Shown here: one piece after another, positions 17,222 to 25,852 of the stretch | Position numbering within the stretch: the stretch's first letter is position 1 | How the letters are laid out: each line of letters begins with the position of its first letter | NCBI RefSeq assembly: GCF_042850945.1 | Contig: NZ_AP031496.1 | Coordinates: 3,410,001 to 3,474,000, forward strand | Direction: 5' to 3' | Source of the DNA: Halioxenophilus aromaticivorans | Lineage (GTDB): Bacteria; Pseudomonadota; Gammaproteobacteria; Pseudomonadales; Cellvibrionaceae | Length of the DNA stretch: 64,000 nucleotides | Made by a program: the position numbers and the translations under genes | Notes under the pieces: model-generated | What the model saw: only the letters and a program-made list of their open reading frames with translations | The model's database searches: none | Told to the model about the DNA's origin: nothing

Positions 17222-18757
17222 TCACTCCACTCTCGAAGCATGCAACTGCCCTACCCCCCGGCGGCCCGCATTACTCCTTTTTTGGTACATAACAAACCCA
17301 AAACCAGAAATCGCAATTATGCCAAGCAATGTAATTACAATGATAACGTCGCGCGTTTCTGGCCCTACCAGCGGGCGCAGTAGGTTCCATTTGTGCAGGA
17401 TGGAAAACGACAGTGATTCGGCGCGTTCGATTGAGCGGTTTTGGTCTACCAGTATGCCGCTTATTGGGTCTACAAACAGGCGACTGCCGGCGCCATCGTT
17501 TACATCTACTTGCCAAACGGGTAACCGTTTATTGCGAAAATCGTAGACCGGACCAAACTGGGTAACCAACTGCATGGAAGTTTGTGGACTGGATGTGAAG
17601 GATTGCACTAAGCTGGCGGCAAGTATTTGGTCGGTTACTTCGCTAGGTAGTCCGGTACGAGCATTAATGTACGCCGCACTCTTTTCCATTGCGCGGCCTG
17701 CGAAGCGTGCTTTGCGCTTTTCGTGGCCATTGGCTGGTTGGACTATGGGAGCTGAAACGCCTAACCGATACAATGGCTCACCGATGATGGATTGATTAAG
17801 TGTAATAGCGTTAAGGTGTGCATTGCTGGGCAAGCTGGAGTTTACGCTGTTTTGCCAAGCTGATTTTGCCTCTTCACTAACCGCAAAATCGGCCAATTGA
17901 ATGGGCGCTAGCAACCGTATGCCGGAGACAGGCTGCACATATTGCGCCTGCAATAAATGGTAAAAACCACTGGCCGACCAACCCAGCAATGGCAACCACA
18001 GTACGTAAGCCAGCCGCCTGTGCCAGCGCCGGCTTGGATTTGGTATTGTTCGCTTGGGTAGTGCAAACACCAAATACAACCCAGTAGAGGCCATGGCTAA
18101 AAGCGTTAGCATAAATACGCTCACCAACAGCACCCGGCCTAGGCCTGTTTTATCCAGCCAACTCCAGGTGTGCAGCGCTTTAAAAAAACGCTGCATATTT
18201 GCCTTAGCACCATTATTGAGCGATGCCAGCGCGCCGGTTTCCGTGTAGATAAACGCGGTTTGGGTTTTGTTTTTCGTTTCGCCCTGAGCCTTAATTGTAA
18301 CCTCGTACACCGGTAACAACCGATTCACCGGCGGATAGGATGCATCAAAACGATCGCGAAAGTTAATCGATGTTACCGCTTGTAATGGTACGCCCAAATA
18401 ATGCGAGGCCAGCCATTTGGCTTGTTCTTGATCGTAACCAAGTAACTCCTCGCCGCTGACCAAATCAAAATAGCGCCTGGGCTGGTGATCGGACTGCGTT
18501 ATTTGCAATAGGTTACCACCGGCGGAGGCAACAACCTTTACGATGGCTGCCTCTGCTATGGGCAATTGATCAATTACGCCTTCGAGCTGAATCAAGGTAG
18601 ACGCTTTCGCCTCAAACTGAGGTGGCATCATTTTTTGGGCTTGTGGGCCAAACCAGGCCATCAGCGGATGTAAAATCCCGGATATGGCCCAACACAACAC
18701 ACCAATTAGCGCAAACCAGGTTAATACACGGTGACACTTTGAAATTAGTCGTTTCAT
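17222..18757 (-). CDS. PepSY-domain membrane protein
   Basis: The protein has 511 residues. A first membrane helix at about 10-32 (VLTWFALIGVLCWAISGIL) is followed by PepSY-type periplasmic segments (YFDLVSGEELLGYDQEQAKWLA; DPISGILVDQNRSIERAESL). Further helices lie near 210-235, 250-270 and 475-495. Proteins of this type lie next to TonB-dependent metal or siderophore receptors and are thought to reduce or handle the imported metal complex. The start is 37 bases downstream of the receptor stop on the same strand, so the two probably form an operon. Confidence 0.82.
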   Translation of the reverse strand: MKRLISKCHRVLTWFALIGVLCWAISGILHPLMAWFGPQAQKMMPPQFEAKASTLIQLEGVIDQLPIAEAAIVKVVASAGGNLLQITQSDHQPRRYFDLVSGEELLGYDQEQAKWLASHYLGVPLQAVTSINFRDRFDASYPPVNRLLPVYEVTIKAQGETKNKTQTAFIYTETGALASLNNGAKANMQRFFKALHTWSWLDKTGLGRVLLVSVFMLTLLAMASTGLYLVFALPKRTIPNPSRRWHRRLAYVLWLPLLGWSASGFYHLLQAQYVQPVSGIRLLAPIQLADFAVSEEAKSAWQNSVNSSLPSNAHLNAITLNQSIIGEPLYRLGVSAPIVQPANGHEKRKARFAGRAMEKSAAYINARTGLPSEVTDQILAASLVQSFTSSPQTSMQLVTQFGPVYDFRNKRLPVWQVDVNDGAGSRLFVDPISGILVDQNRSIERAESLSFSILHKWNLLRPLVGPETRDVIIVITLLGIIAISGFGFVMYQKRSNAGRRGVGQLHASRVE

Positions 18758-18793
18758 TACACTGCCTGTTGTTGTTTGTTCTTATCAGGATTG

Positions 18794-20923
18794 TTAAAAA
18801 TTTACGCTCATGCCAACGTATAACGCTCGGCCCTGGCCTGGTGTAAAAACGTTGCTACTAGATGCCGTAGACAGATCAGCCACGGTGGAAATATTCGCGA
18901 TGTATTTTTCATTGGTGAGGTTTTCTGCAGAGGCAAACAGTGTTACTGAATCCGCCAGAGTAATGCCTGCAAACATACCCAACAGCTCATAGCCGGGTGC
19001 TTTAACGGTATTGGCGTAATCGGCGTAGGCACCGTCGGGTACGTAGCGCAGGTTAACGCCTGCGTGCCATGCTTTGTTGTGGTCGTAGCGCAGTTCCGTT
19101 AAGTAAATACTTGCAGGTATTCCTGGCAGTTCGTTGCCGCTGTAATCGCCATTGTCGTTGTGAGCAAAACTAAAATCGTTGTAGGTAAACGTGTTACGCC
19201 AGGCTAGGTTGCGGTGTAATCGTAGGTCCATGCCTAGTTCAAGGCCAAAGTGTACGGTATCTCCTGCTGCGTTGTCGGTATTGGTTGTTGAGCCGCCAAA
19301 GCCGGGAGCTGCCACATCAATAAATTCGTTTACTATTTTGCTGCGGTAAATTGCCACATCCCAAGAAGCTGCTTGCCAATGGCCTCGAGAACCAATCTCC
19401 ACGGTAAGCGATTCTTGTGCTTTTAATTCAGTAAATGGCTCTGCGCCACCTGAGGTTAAATCCGACATTCCCGGCGGCTCGTAGCCTTCACTCACATTGG
19501 TGTAGATTTGAATGTTCTCATTGACTGCGTACAACACGCCCAAACGCGCGCTGAGTTTTTCAAAGTTGAGCTTTCCAGTGTCATCGTTAATACCGCCTAG
19601 GTTGTCATCGGGGTCTGCGTTGAAACGATTACGATTATCCCGCTCACTGTTTAGGTATTGCGTACTGAGTATTAAATTGAGCGAATTAGTAAGGTTAAAA
19701 TCGAGCTCGGCATAGGCAGTTGTGTTTTGCGCCTGCTGATCATCATAGCTTGTGATTTCGCCTTTCGCCGGGCCAGCAGTGGGGCCAAACGCCACCGCGT
19801 AGCCATAAACATTCGCCTCGTTGTCGCTTTGCGCGGCCATGGCACCCAACGTCCAGTCTACTGGCACACCCAGCGTGGCGGAGCCATTCAACTGCAATGA
19901 AAGCCCAACTTCCGATTCTTCTTGATCGATAATACCCACAAACGGCGTTATAGCATGGTCTAGGGTTCTCTCGGCCAGCCATGCGCCGATTTCAAGCGTG
20001 TTCTCCATATATTCAAACACGGTTCTGTTTGAAACTCGATAGACTTCTAAATTTCGATCCTGGTCGAATGTATGATTGGCCTCAGGCGATTGCTCAGGAT
20101 CAGAAAGCGCCTGCTCCAAGCTTCCGCTGCCTGCCAACTCGTAATTATCCTGCAGAGCCGTAAGGTAAAAACGAGTTTCTATATTGTCGCTTATTTTTAT
20201 GCCTAGGTTGCCAAAGCTATAAATGCTATCTACCTCTGCATGAGAGCGAAAACCATCACTTTGCAACTGAGTGACCGCGCCGTAATAATCTACCGTGTCG
20301 GTTGCCCCTTTTGTGTTAATACTGACTCGTTGAGTATCAAAGGAGCCACCTTCTAACCGAAGGCTGGTACCGGGTTCGGAGGTAGCCCCTGTAGGCGTTA
20401 CTACATTAATTGCACCACCCAATGAAGCCGCACCGTAACGTAGGCCGTTTGCGCCCTTGTATACCTCGATATAATCCACCGAGAGCGGATCAATTTCTTG
20501 GTATTCGGTAATGCCGCTGGCCCTAGAAATAGGTACACCATCACGCAGCACGGTAATACCTCGGCGCTCAAAGGTAGCATTTGCCCCCGAACCACGAATG
20601 GAAATTCGGTTTTCTCGCTGGGCTGAGGTATCGGCAAACACCCCCGGGATAAACTCCAAGGCATCGCCAATACTCTGGGTAAATTCAACCAAGTAATCCT
20701 CAGCTTTTACTAGGCCTATGCCGCCGGGAATTCGCTCTAAATCGATAATGGCATCATTGGCGCTGCGCGCTGAAAGCCTAGAGTTACTTTCGGCGGTAAC
20801 GGTTACCTCCTCTAACGTATTAGATTGCTGCCCAAGGCCTGCGGCCAAGCTCGCTGTGCTGATAAGAAGAGACGTAGGTAAGGTTACATATAAAGCGAAT
20901 TTTAAATAAAAAAAGGGTTTCAC
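18794..20923 (-). CDS. TonB-dependent outer-membrane receptor
   Basis: The protein has 709 residues from the GTG at 20923, where GGAG lies 8 bases upstream and the product begins with a good signal peptide (KPFFYLKFALYVTLPTSLLI ... SLAAG). An upstream in-frame ATG at 20938 is possible. EEVTVTAES is a TonB-box-like start. The plug domain has RISIRGSGANATFERRGITV and VYKGANGLRYGAASLGGAIN, and the protein ends with a beta-barrel strand and terminal Phe. The companion PepSY protein and His-rich protein suggest a metal or metal-complex substrate. The ligand cannot be fixed from sequence. Confidence 0.9.
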   Translation of the reverse strand: MKPFFYLKFALYVTLPTSLLISTASLAAGLGQQSNTLEEVTVTAESNSRLSARSANDAIIDLERIPGGIGLVKAEDYLVEFTQSIGDALEFIPGVFADTSAQRENRISIRGSGANATFERRGITVLRDGVPISRASGITEYQEIDPLSVDYIEVYKGANGLRYGAASLGGAINVVTPTGATSEPGTSLRLEGGSFDTQRVSINTKGATDTVDYYGAVTQLQSDGFRSHAEVDSIYSFGNLGIKISDNIETRFYLTALQDNYELAGSGSLEQALSDPEQSPEANHTFDQDRNLEVYRVSNRTVFEYMENTLEIGAWLAERTLDHAITPFVGIIDQEESEVGLSLQLNGSATLGVPVDWTLGAMAAQSDNEANVYGYAVAFGPTAGPAKGEITSYDDQQAQNTTAYAELDFNLTNSLNLILSTQYLNSERDNRNRFNADPDDNLGGINDDTGKLNFEKLSARLGVLYAVNENIQIYTNVSEGYEPPGMSDLTSGGAEPFTELKAQESLTVEIGSRGHWQAASWDVAIYRSKIVNEFIDVAAPGFGGSTTNTDNAAGDTVHFGLELGMDLRLHRNLAWRNTFTYNDFSFAHNDNGDYSGNELPGIPASIYLTELRYDHNKAWHAGVNLRYVPDGAYADYANTVKAPGYELLGMFAGITLADSVTLFASAENLTNEKYIANISTVADLSTASSSNVFTPGQGRALYVGMSVNF

Positions 20924-21019
20924 GTGCGTATTCTCCATAGAATAATCGTTGCCCACAGCAAAGCATGCCGAGGACAATCCAAAATTGTCGGCTGTTAAAT
21001 CGAATCAGAATGGTGATTG

Positions 21020-21598
21020 TTAGGAGAAAATTGGCGGGGCGCGTGGTTGCTGCTTGCGACGAATCGTAGCAATAACGTCTTGGTAGCGCAGCCGTTGTTG
21101 CTCAAAAACGGCCTTTGAAACAAAAGGCGTAAACTGGAAAGCCGGCAAAGAATTGTCGGTTGAGGATTTTATAAACCCGTAATCACAATTGGGTTGCCAG
21201 GCTGTTTCGAGTGGCTCGTCTTTATGCGCATCTGAAAATACTTTTGCATGACTAACATCAGATGCCACGGCGTTATGATGGTTATGGAAAGGCCCATCGG
21301 AATGATGCGCTGTGTGATCCTTGTTTATTGTGTTGCCAATGTTGTGTTTAGTGTCAACGCTGTCGTCGACATGATTGGCATCAGAGTGCGTGGATTTTGC
21401 GTGGTTGTGATGGACGATTGCCATTACGGCATCGGATACACCTGCCGGGCAGAATTTAATGTACCCGCCGTCGGCGAACAGAGAGCCCGGCATATACCCC
21501 ACAGGTACAATTGCCTGAACCGAAAAAGCCACCAGCATCACGGCGCAAACGATAAATCGTCGTTTGCGAGACGGTTGACCACGGTTGGATAAAAGCAA
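21020..21598 (-). CDS. Histidine-rich DUF2946-like exported protein
   Basis: The protein has 192 residues from a TTG start. Its N-terminal membrane segment FIVCAVMLVAFSVQAIVPVG is followed by YMPGSL and FCPAG, as in DUF2946 proteins. The central part is full of His and Asp (HHNHAK, DHTAHHSDGPFHNHHN, about 20 His), a likely metal-binding stretch in the periplasm. It lies upstream of the TonB receptor on the same strand, with a 96-base gap. Together with the receptor and PepSY protein it suggests copper, zinc or another soft metal, but this is inference. Confidence 0.7.
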   Translation of the reverse strand: MLLSNRGQPSRKRRFIVCAVMLVAFSVQAIVPVGYMPGSLFADGGYIKFCPAGVSDAVMAIVHHNHAKSTHSDANHVDDSVDTKHNIGNTINKDHTAHHSDGPFHNHHNAVASDVSHAKVFSDAHKDEPLETAWQPNCDYGFIKSSTDNSLPAFQFTPFVSKAVFEQQRLRYQDVIATIRRKQQPRAPPIFS

Positions 21599-22328
21599 GC
21601 TAGCTACCTGATAACTTTATGGGATCAGGAATTATTACGGAAATCGAGTATGCCAACAAGGCTATACCACGACAGAAGCCAGAAACTGCGATCTCTTTCA
21701 AACACAGTGCCGCCCAGCCCATCGGCTTGTCTCCGCAAAAAAACTATCCCAATTAACTCCCTCTGTTACTTAGCAAGTTGAATTTAGCCTAAGGCTCGGA
21801 ATCGGTGGACGGCCATGCGTTGATAACTTTGTCCTGGGATAACTTTGTCCTGGCAGCAAGATTTTCCATGCTTATTTCGGAGACAAAGGGCTATCCGGAG
21901 CTCAATCAGCCCTTCGCACTGCCGCTTTCACCTCTTCAGCCCACGATCTATAACAAACTAGGTTGACGAGCTAGCGCCTCTAACGTAAGCCCACCTGAAC
22001 CCATAGCTGCCCATATAGACAGTTTATTGTTAAAGAAACTGGTCCGCCGGCGGTTAAACCAACTATTAGGGTTAACCCGCCACTGAAAGTTGGGGGCGAT
22101 CAGCTGTTAAAACGCTAATAACTGTCTATATTTAGCCGTAAGCCAGTCTATTGTGAGTCTTGCTGAAAACGTTTGCACCCGCCCGGCGGGCTATATTTCG
22201 AGTTATTCTAAGCTGAGGCGGGAACCTAAGTTATAGCCATTAGACCTTGAAATCCTTATAATAGCTGCCCGATTAGCCTCGCCCACTGGAGTGAGCCCTA
22301 TAAAATACCAATTGATGGATAACGGTTT
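21599..22328. other. Long intergenic region with repeat structures, upstream of sdhC
   Basis: There is no supported gene in 730 bases. It contains a tandem pair of a 16-base unit (GATAACTTTGTCCTGG) at about 21823-21854 and a 12-bp inverted pair, ATATAGACAGTT (22013-22024) with AACTGTCTATAT (22120-22131), the size and shape of a small MITE. A TATAAT box at 22257-22262 is a candidate -10 for sdhC, without a clear -35. Confidence 0.55.
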
Positions 22329-22709
22329 ATGAGTGATACACGCCCTGTTAACTTAGATATCGCGACGGTGCGCCTGCCTATCAGCGCCTATGCGTCGATT
22401 TTGCACCGCATTTGTGCGGTTATTATTTGGGTAGGCTTTACGGCTTTACTTGTCATCGCCAGCAGTGCTCTGAAATCCGAAGCGTCCTTTGACGATCTCG
22501 CAGTTACATTGCAAAGCAACTTCTTAGTTCAGTTCCTGGTTTGGGGCTTTCTGTCTGCACTTGGCTACTACTGCATGGGCACCATCAAGCACATCATCCA
22601 AGATTTCGGTCACTTCGAAGACAAAAAAGGCGGCCAAATGATCTCTACCGCTGCCATCGCAGGCGGTGTAGTACTTTGTTTGCTAGCGGGAGTTTTAGTA
22701 TGGGCATAA
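22329..22709 (+). CDS. sdhC: Succinate dehydrogenase cytochrome b556 subunit, haem ligand missing
   Basis: The protein has 126 residues and three membrane helices. It aligns closely with E. coli SdhC: RPVNLDIATVRLPISAYASI, LHR, then LSALGYYCMGTIKHIIQDFG. The ubiquinone-site Ser and Arg (Ser27 and Arg31 in E. coli; Ser23 and Arg27 here) are kept. The haem b axial ligand His84 of E. coli falls on Tyr81 here, while the nearby His (E. coli His91) is kept as His88. The stop overlaps the sdhD start (TAATG). It would anchor the SdhAB catalytic dimer to the inner membrane, but no sdhA or sdhB follows. Confidence 0.9.
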   Translation: MSDTRPVNLDIATVRLPISAYASILHRICAVIIWVGFTALLVIASSALKSEASFDDLAVTLQSNFLVQFLVWGFLSALGYYCMGTIKHIIQDFGHFEDKKGGQMISTAAIAGGVVLCLLAGVLVWA

Positions 22710-23029
22710 TGAATAAAGGTTGGGGCGTCAAACACTGGGTTTTTCAACGAGTATCAAACGCCTTAATTGTGCTGTTCGCCGTACTGCTGGCAGCCACTTT
22801 AATTTCTGGTGTTAGCTACGAAAGCCTACAGGCTTTAATGAGTAACCCTCTGGTTAAGATCTACCTCGCAATTACTTTATTGTTTGTATTTGCCAACTCT
22901 ATTCTAGCCGCATGGCAAATAGCAGGCGACTACGCTAAAAAACTCAACATCAGCAGCAACGTACTGGTGGGAATTACTGTTATTGTTAGCGCTATCTATT
23001 TGATTGCTGGTTTAAAGATCATTTTCTGA
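22709..23029 (+). CDS. sdhD: Succinate dehydrogenase membrane anchor subunit, haem ligand missing
   Basis: The protein has 106 residues from the ATG at 22709, which overlaps the sdhC stop; an in-frame ATG at 22700 is an alternative. GWGVKHWVFQRVSNAL matches the start of SdhD proteins, and AAWQIAGDYAKK matches the quinone-site segment (E. coli Asp82/Tyr83; here Asp74/Tyr75). The haem ligand His71 of E. coli lies 6 residues before the WQ pair; that position is Asn63 here. Three membrane helices are present. A very strong terminator follows after 17 bases, so sdhCD is a two-gene transcript here. Confidence 0.86.
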   Translation: MNKGWGVKHWVFQRVSNALIVLFAVLLAATLISGVSYESLQALMSNPLVKIYLAITLLFVFANSILAAWQIAGDYAKKLNISSNVLVGITVIVSAIYLIAGLKIIF

Positions 23030-23046
23030 TCAACCAGATAGGTCAA

Positions 23047-23085
23047 GGCATTAAAAAAGGGAGCATCGCTCCCTTTTTTAATGCC
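23047..23085. terminator. Strong bidirectional terminator between sdhD and the next gene
   Basis: The perfect 18-bp stem GGCATTAAAAAAGGGAGC with ATC loop and its exact complement has a run of T on one arm and A on the other. It therefore works for sdhD (plus) and for the small gene at 23105 (minus). Confidence 0.93.
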
Positions 23086-23104
23086 TGTGTTAAAGCCAGA
23101 CAGG

Positions 23105-23317
23105 TTAGATGACCATAGCCGCAAGTTCGAAAGACGACTCGTCCTGCTTAACTACGTCACTGGCAATGTAGGATTTCAGCTCGGCTTCTGAGCCAAAATG
23201 ACGTGCCATGTCATACTGGCCTTTAAAGTTATTTCCGCTTTCGTCTTCAAGTTTCGCTAGTTGAAACTTTTGACCGTCGCCACCGCGGCCACGAATGATG
23301 TAATACGATAATTTCAT
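23105..23317 (-). CDS. Small conserved-looking protein of unknown function
   Basis: The protein has 70 residues: MKLSYYIIRGRGGDGQKFQL, then an acidic and polar remainder. There is no signal peptide, membrane helix or cysteine. It sits between a shared terminator and an upstream gap, as an independent transcript. The compact size, clean start and placement at the terminator support a real gene. I do not recognise the family. Confidence 0.6.
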   Translation of the reverse strand: MKLSYYIIRGRGGDGQKFQLAKLEDESGNNFKGQYDMARHFGSEAELKSYIASDVVKQDESSFELAAMVI

Positions 23318-23597
23318 TGGAATCAGTCTCTTATGCAGTTAACGGGCGCTATTATAGCTGGTCATTGCACGCGTTTAAACGTTCAACACTTTTTGCAAAT
23401 GATTTTCAATTACAATAACCAGCGATGCCAGCTAGGTTATCGTCTCGATAATTAGCCACTATCTTTACAGCGACATTCTTTTAGTACGGAACACAGGTAG
23501 CTTCCGACTAGATTATTGGCTCCAGCAGGCCTATTGCAACGGGTTTTTTCTTTTTACGCGTGGCTCAATGAAGTACCCAATGGCTCAATGAAAATAC

Positions 23598-24470
23598 CTA
23601 CTGCAAGATCATTTTCCGTAAGGCATCCGCTGCCGGCGATAGGCCATAGCCTTTCAGCGTCAACACCGAAATATCCCTGGTGATCTGTGGCTCCCTAAGA
23701 TCGATGCAGGCTACGCCAGGAATCGCTAGCGGCTCCATACCGGCGGTTGGCAGTACCGCAACACCCAAACCGGCACACACGTAACCCATTGCCGTGCTAA
23801 TCAATTTTGGCTCTAGCACAATATTCAAACTAAGGTCGTTTGCGGCAGTTACACCTTCAATCAATGTTCTTACTGTGGTGCCGGGAGCCATGGCTATCAA
23901 CGGCTGGTTCGCCAGCTGCCGCCAGGTTACCGATGTGTATGCAGCCAACGGCGAATCGCTTGGGCACAGCAATGCTAGCGAGTCTTTTAAGAAAAGCTCC
24001 GCATTGATCTCAGGGCTTTGATTGGCATAGCTACAAGCCAAATCCACCTCCCGGTTTAGCAAAGCCTCCATTATCTCTGCCCCGGGCAAGTCGAAAACTT
24101 CCAGTGTGATATCCGGGTAATCGTGACGAAAATTGGCTAAGGTTCTGGCCAGCACACTGGCGCACAACGATGGCAACGCCGCCATTCTCACTCGCCCCCG
24201 GCGAATGCTTTTAAACTGCTTTAGCTGCTCGCCGGCCTGGTCAAAGTCCTGCAGCATTTGCCGGACCGAAGCGTAGTATTCCCGGCCGGCTTGGGTCAGC
24301 TCTACCTGCCGTGTGTTGCGGTGAATTAACGGCACCTCGGCCCAGGTTTCCAGTTGTTTAATCAGTGCGCTTAGGGCCGGTTGCGAAATGCACATCAGCT
24401 CCGCGGCCTTGGTGAAGTGCAGCTCCTGCGCCACGGCGGCAAATGCCCGCAGATGTTTTAAATTAACCAT
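23598..24470 (-). CDS. LysR-family transcriptional regulator
   Basis: The protein has 290 residues from the ATG at 24470 (product MVNLKHLRAFAAVAQELHFT; the frame is open a further 12 codons without a ribosome site). The N-terminal winged helix has KAAELMCISQPALSALIKQL, followed by a LysR substrate-binding domain. It is divergent from the CoA-transferase gene, with a perfect 24-bp palindrome between them, the classic LysR arrangement, so it probably controls the operon 24626-29524 in response to its acid substrate or a CoA ester. Confidence 0.92.
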   Translation of the reverse strand: MVNLKHLRAFAAVAQELHFTKAAELMCISQPALSALIKQLETWAEVPLIHRNTRQVELTQAGREYYASVRQMLQDFDQAGEQLKQFKSIRRGRVRMAALPSLCASVLARTLANFRHDYPDITLEVFDLPGAEIMEALLNREVDLACSYANQSPEINAELFLKDSLALLCPSDSPLAAYTSVTWRQLANQPLIAMAPGTTVRTLIEGVTAANDLSLNIVLEPKLISTAMGYVCAGLGVAVLPTAGMEPLAIPGVACIDLREPQITRDISVLTLKGYGLSPAADALRKMILQ

Positions 24471-24529
24471 TACGCCCTTCCCCGCCTGCTCAACGGCAAG
24501 AACCACTCATAGGCCACACCTATTAATAC

Positions 24530-24553
24530 ATAATATAAATCGATTTATATTAT
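24530..24553. promoter_or_regulatory. 24-bp perfect palindrome, probable LysR operator
   Basis: Centred between 24541 and 24542, with half-site ATAATATAAATC and its exact complement. It lies between the divergent lysR (start 24470) and CoA-transferase (start 24626) genes and contains the T-N11-A type spacing that LysR proteins bind. Confidence 0.7.
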
Positions 24554-24625
24554 GAGTGTAACAGCGCTACATTGCTACCTAAAGGCCCGCTCCGGGCATA
24601 GACCCCGCAATATGAGTAATGCTTT

Positions 24626-25822
24626 ATGTTTAATTTACTAGAGGGAATCAAGGTTCTCGACCTCACGACGGTGGTACTAGGCCCCTATGCCACCCAGTTT
24701 TTGGGGGATTTTGGCGCGGAAGTCGTCAAAGTAGAGAACTTAGACGGAGATGCCTTTCGGGCGGTTCGGCCCGGTCATAGCGTGGATATGGGAGCCGGCT
24801 TTTTGAACTGCAACCGCAACAAACGCTCCATTGCGGTGAATTTGAAAACCTCCGAGGGCAAGTCGATTTTGCGCAAACTGGTGGCAGACAGCGATTTAGT
24901 GATACACAACATGCGGGGTAAATCTGCCAAAGCCCTGGGTGTGGCCTTTGAGGACTTAACGCAAATAAAGCCCGATATTGTGCTCTGCCACGCCCCTGGG
25001 TTCAGCCAAGCCGGGCCAAATGCAGATCAGCCAGCCTACGATGATATTATTCAGGCCGCCTCCGGCATTGCGGCACTTAACGCCGATGCCAGCGGCCAGC
25101 CACGATTTTTACCCACTATTTTGTGCGATAAAGTGGGCGGCCTACACCTGGCCCTAGCAGCTCTAGGCGCCATGGCCTACAAATTACGTACCGGTAAAGG
25201 CTGCGAGATTGAAGCACCCATGTTTGAAAGCAGCGTGGCATTTTTAATGGCGGAGCAACTGGCCGGCCAAAGTTTTATCCCGCCCTTAGGTGGCACAGGC
25301 TATGACCGCTTGCTATCGCCCAACCGTAAACCCTTTGCCACAGCCGATGGTTACATCAGCCTACTCCCCTACAACACCCGCCACTGGCAAGCTTTTTTTA
25401 ATTTGGTGGGCGAAGACGAGCTTGCCCAAGAGCCCTGGGTGACAGACCCAGTACAACGCAGCCAAAATATCGACCGCTTATACCAGGTAGTAGCCCAGGC
25501 AATGCCTGCGCGTACCTCAGCCCAGTGGCAACAGCTGTTAACGGAAAGAGACATCCCCTGCACGCCGGTAAATACCGTTGATGACCTACTAGAAAACCCA
25601 CACCTAACCGCGACGGAGTTTTTCTATGAAACCAACCACCCTACCGAAGGGCGCCTGCGCGCAACTCGTTCGCCGTTTCAGGCCAAAGGGGTAACCCAAA
25701 GCCCGGATTTGCCAGCCCCTAAAACCGGCCAAAACAGCCGCGCTATTTTACAGGAACTGCAGGTATCGGATATCGAAATTGATGCCATGATCAGTGCCGG
25801 TATCGTAAAAGCAAGCGTCTAA
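24626..25822 (+). CDS. Class III (CaiB/BaiF) CoA-transferase
   Basis: The protein has 398 residues. LLEGIKVLDLTTVVLGPYAT, FGAEVVKVENLDGDAFR and NCNRNKRSIAVNLKT mark the N-terminal CoA-binding part. YDDIIQAASGIAAL contains the expected catalytic Asp region, and CTPVNTVDDLLENPHLTATE is the usual C-terminal linker. These enzymes move CoA from succinyl-CoA or another donor to an organic acid. With an HMG-CoA lyase and a CitMHS transporter in the same operon, 3-hydroxy-3-methylglutarate is a candidate acceptor, as in the mammalian class III enzyme SUGCT. That is inference; itaconate or citramalate are alternatives. Confidence 0.88.
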   Translation: MFNLLEGIKVLDLTTVVLGPYATQFLGDFGAEVVKVENLDGDAFRAVRPGHSVDMGAGFLNCNRNKRSIAVNLKTSEGKSILRKLVADSDLVIHNMRGKSAKALGVAFEDLTQIKPDIVLCHAPGFSQAGPNADQPAYDDIIQAASGIAALNADASGQPRFLPTILCDKVGGLHLALAALGAMAYKLRTGKGCEIEAPMFESSVAFLMAEQLAGQSFIPPLGGTGYDRLLSPNRKPFATADGYISLLPYNTRHWQAFFNLVGEDELAQEPWVTDPVQRSQNIDRLYQVVAQAMPARTSAQWQQLLTERDIPCTPVNTVDDLLENPHLTATEFFYETNHPTEGRLRATRSPFQAKGVTQSPDLPAPKTGQNSRAILQELQVSDIEIDAMISAGIVKASV

Positions 25823-25852
25823 CCGCCCAAGTGGCTTATAAGGATTATTACC

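Noticed and set aside
21248..21592. Plus-strand open frame of about 114 codons
   Set aside because: It lies wholly opposite the His-rich gene at 21020-21598, whose His/Asp codons create it. The minus-strand gene has a signal peptide and family motifs.
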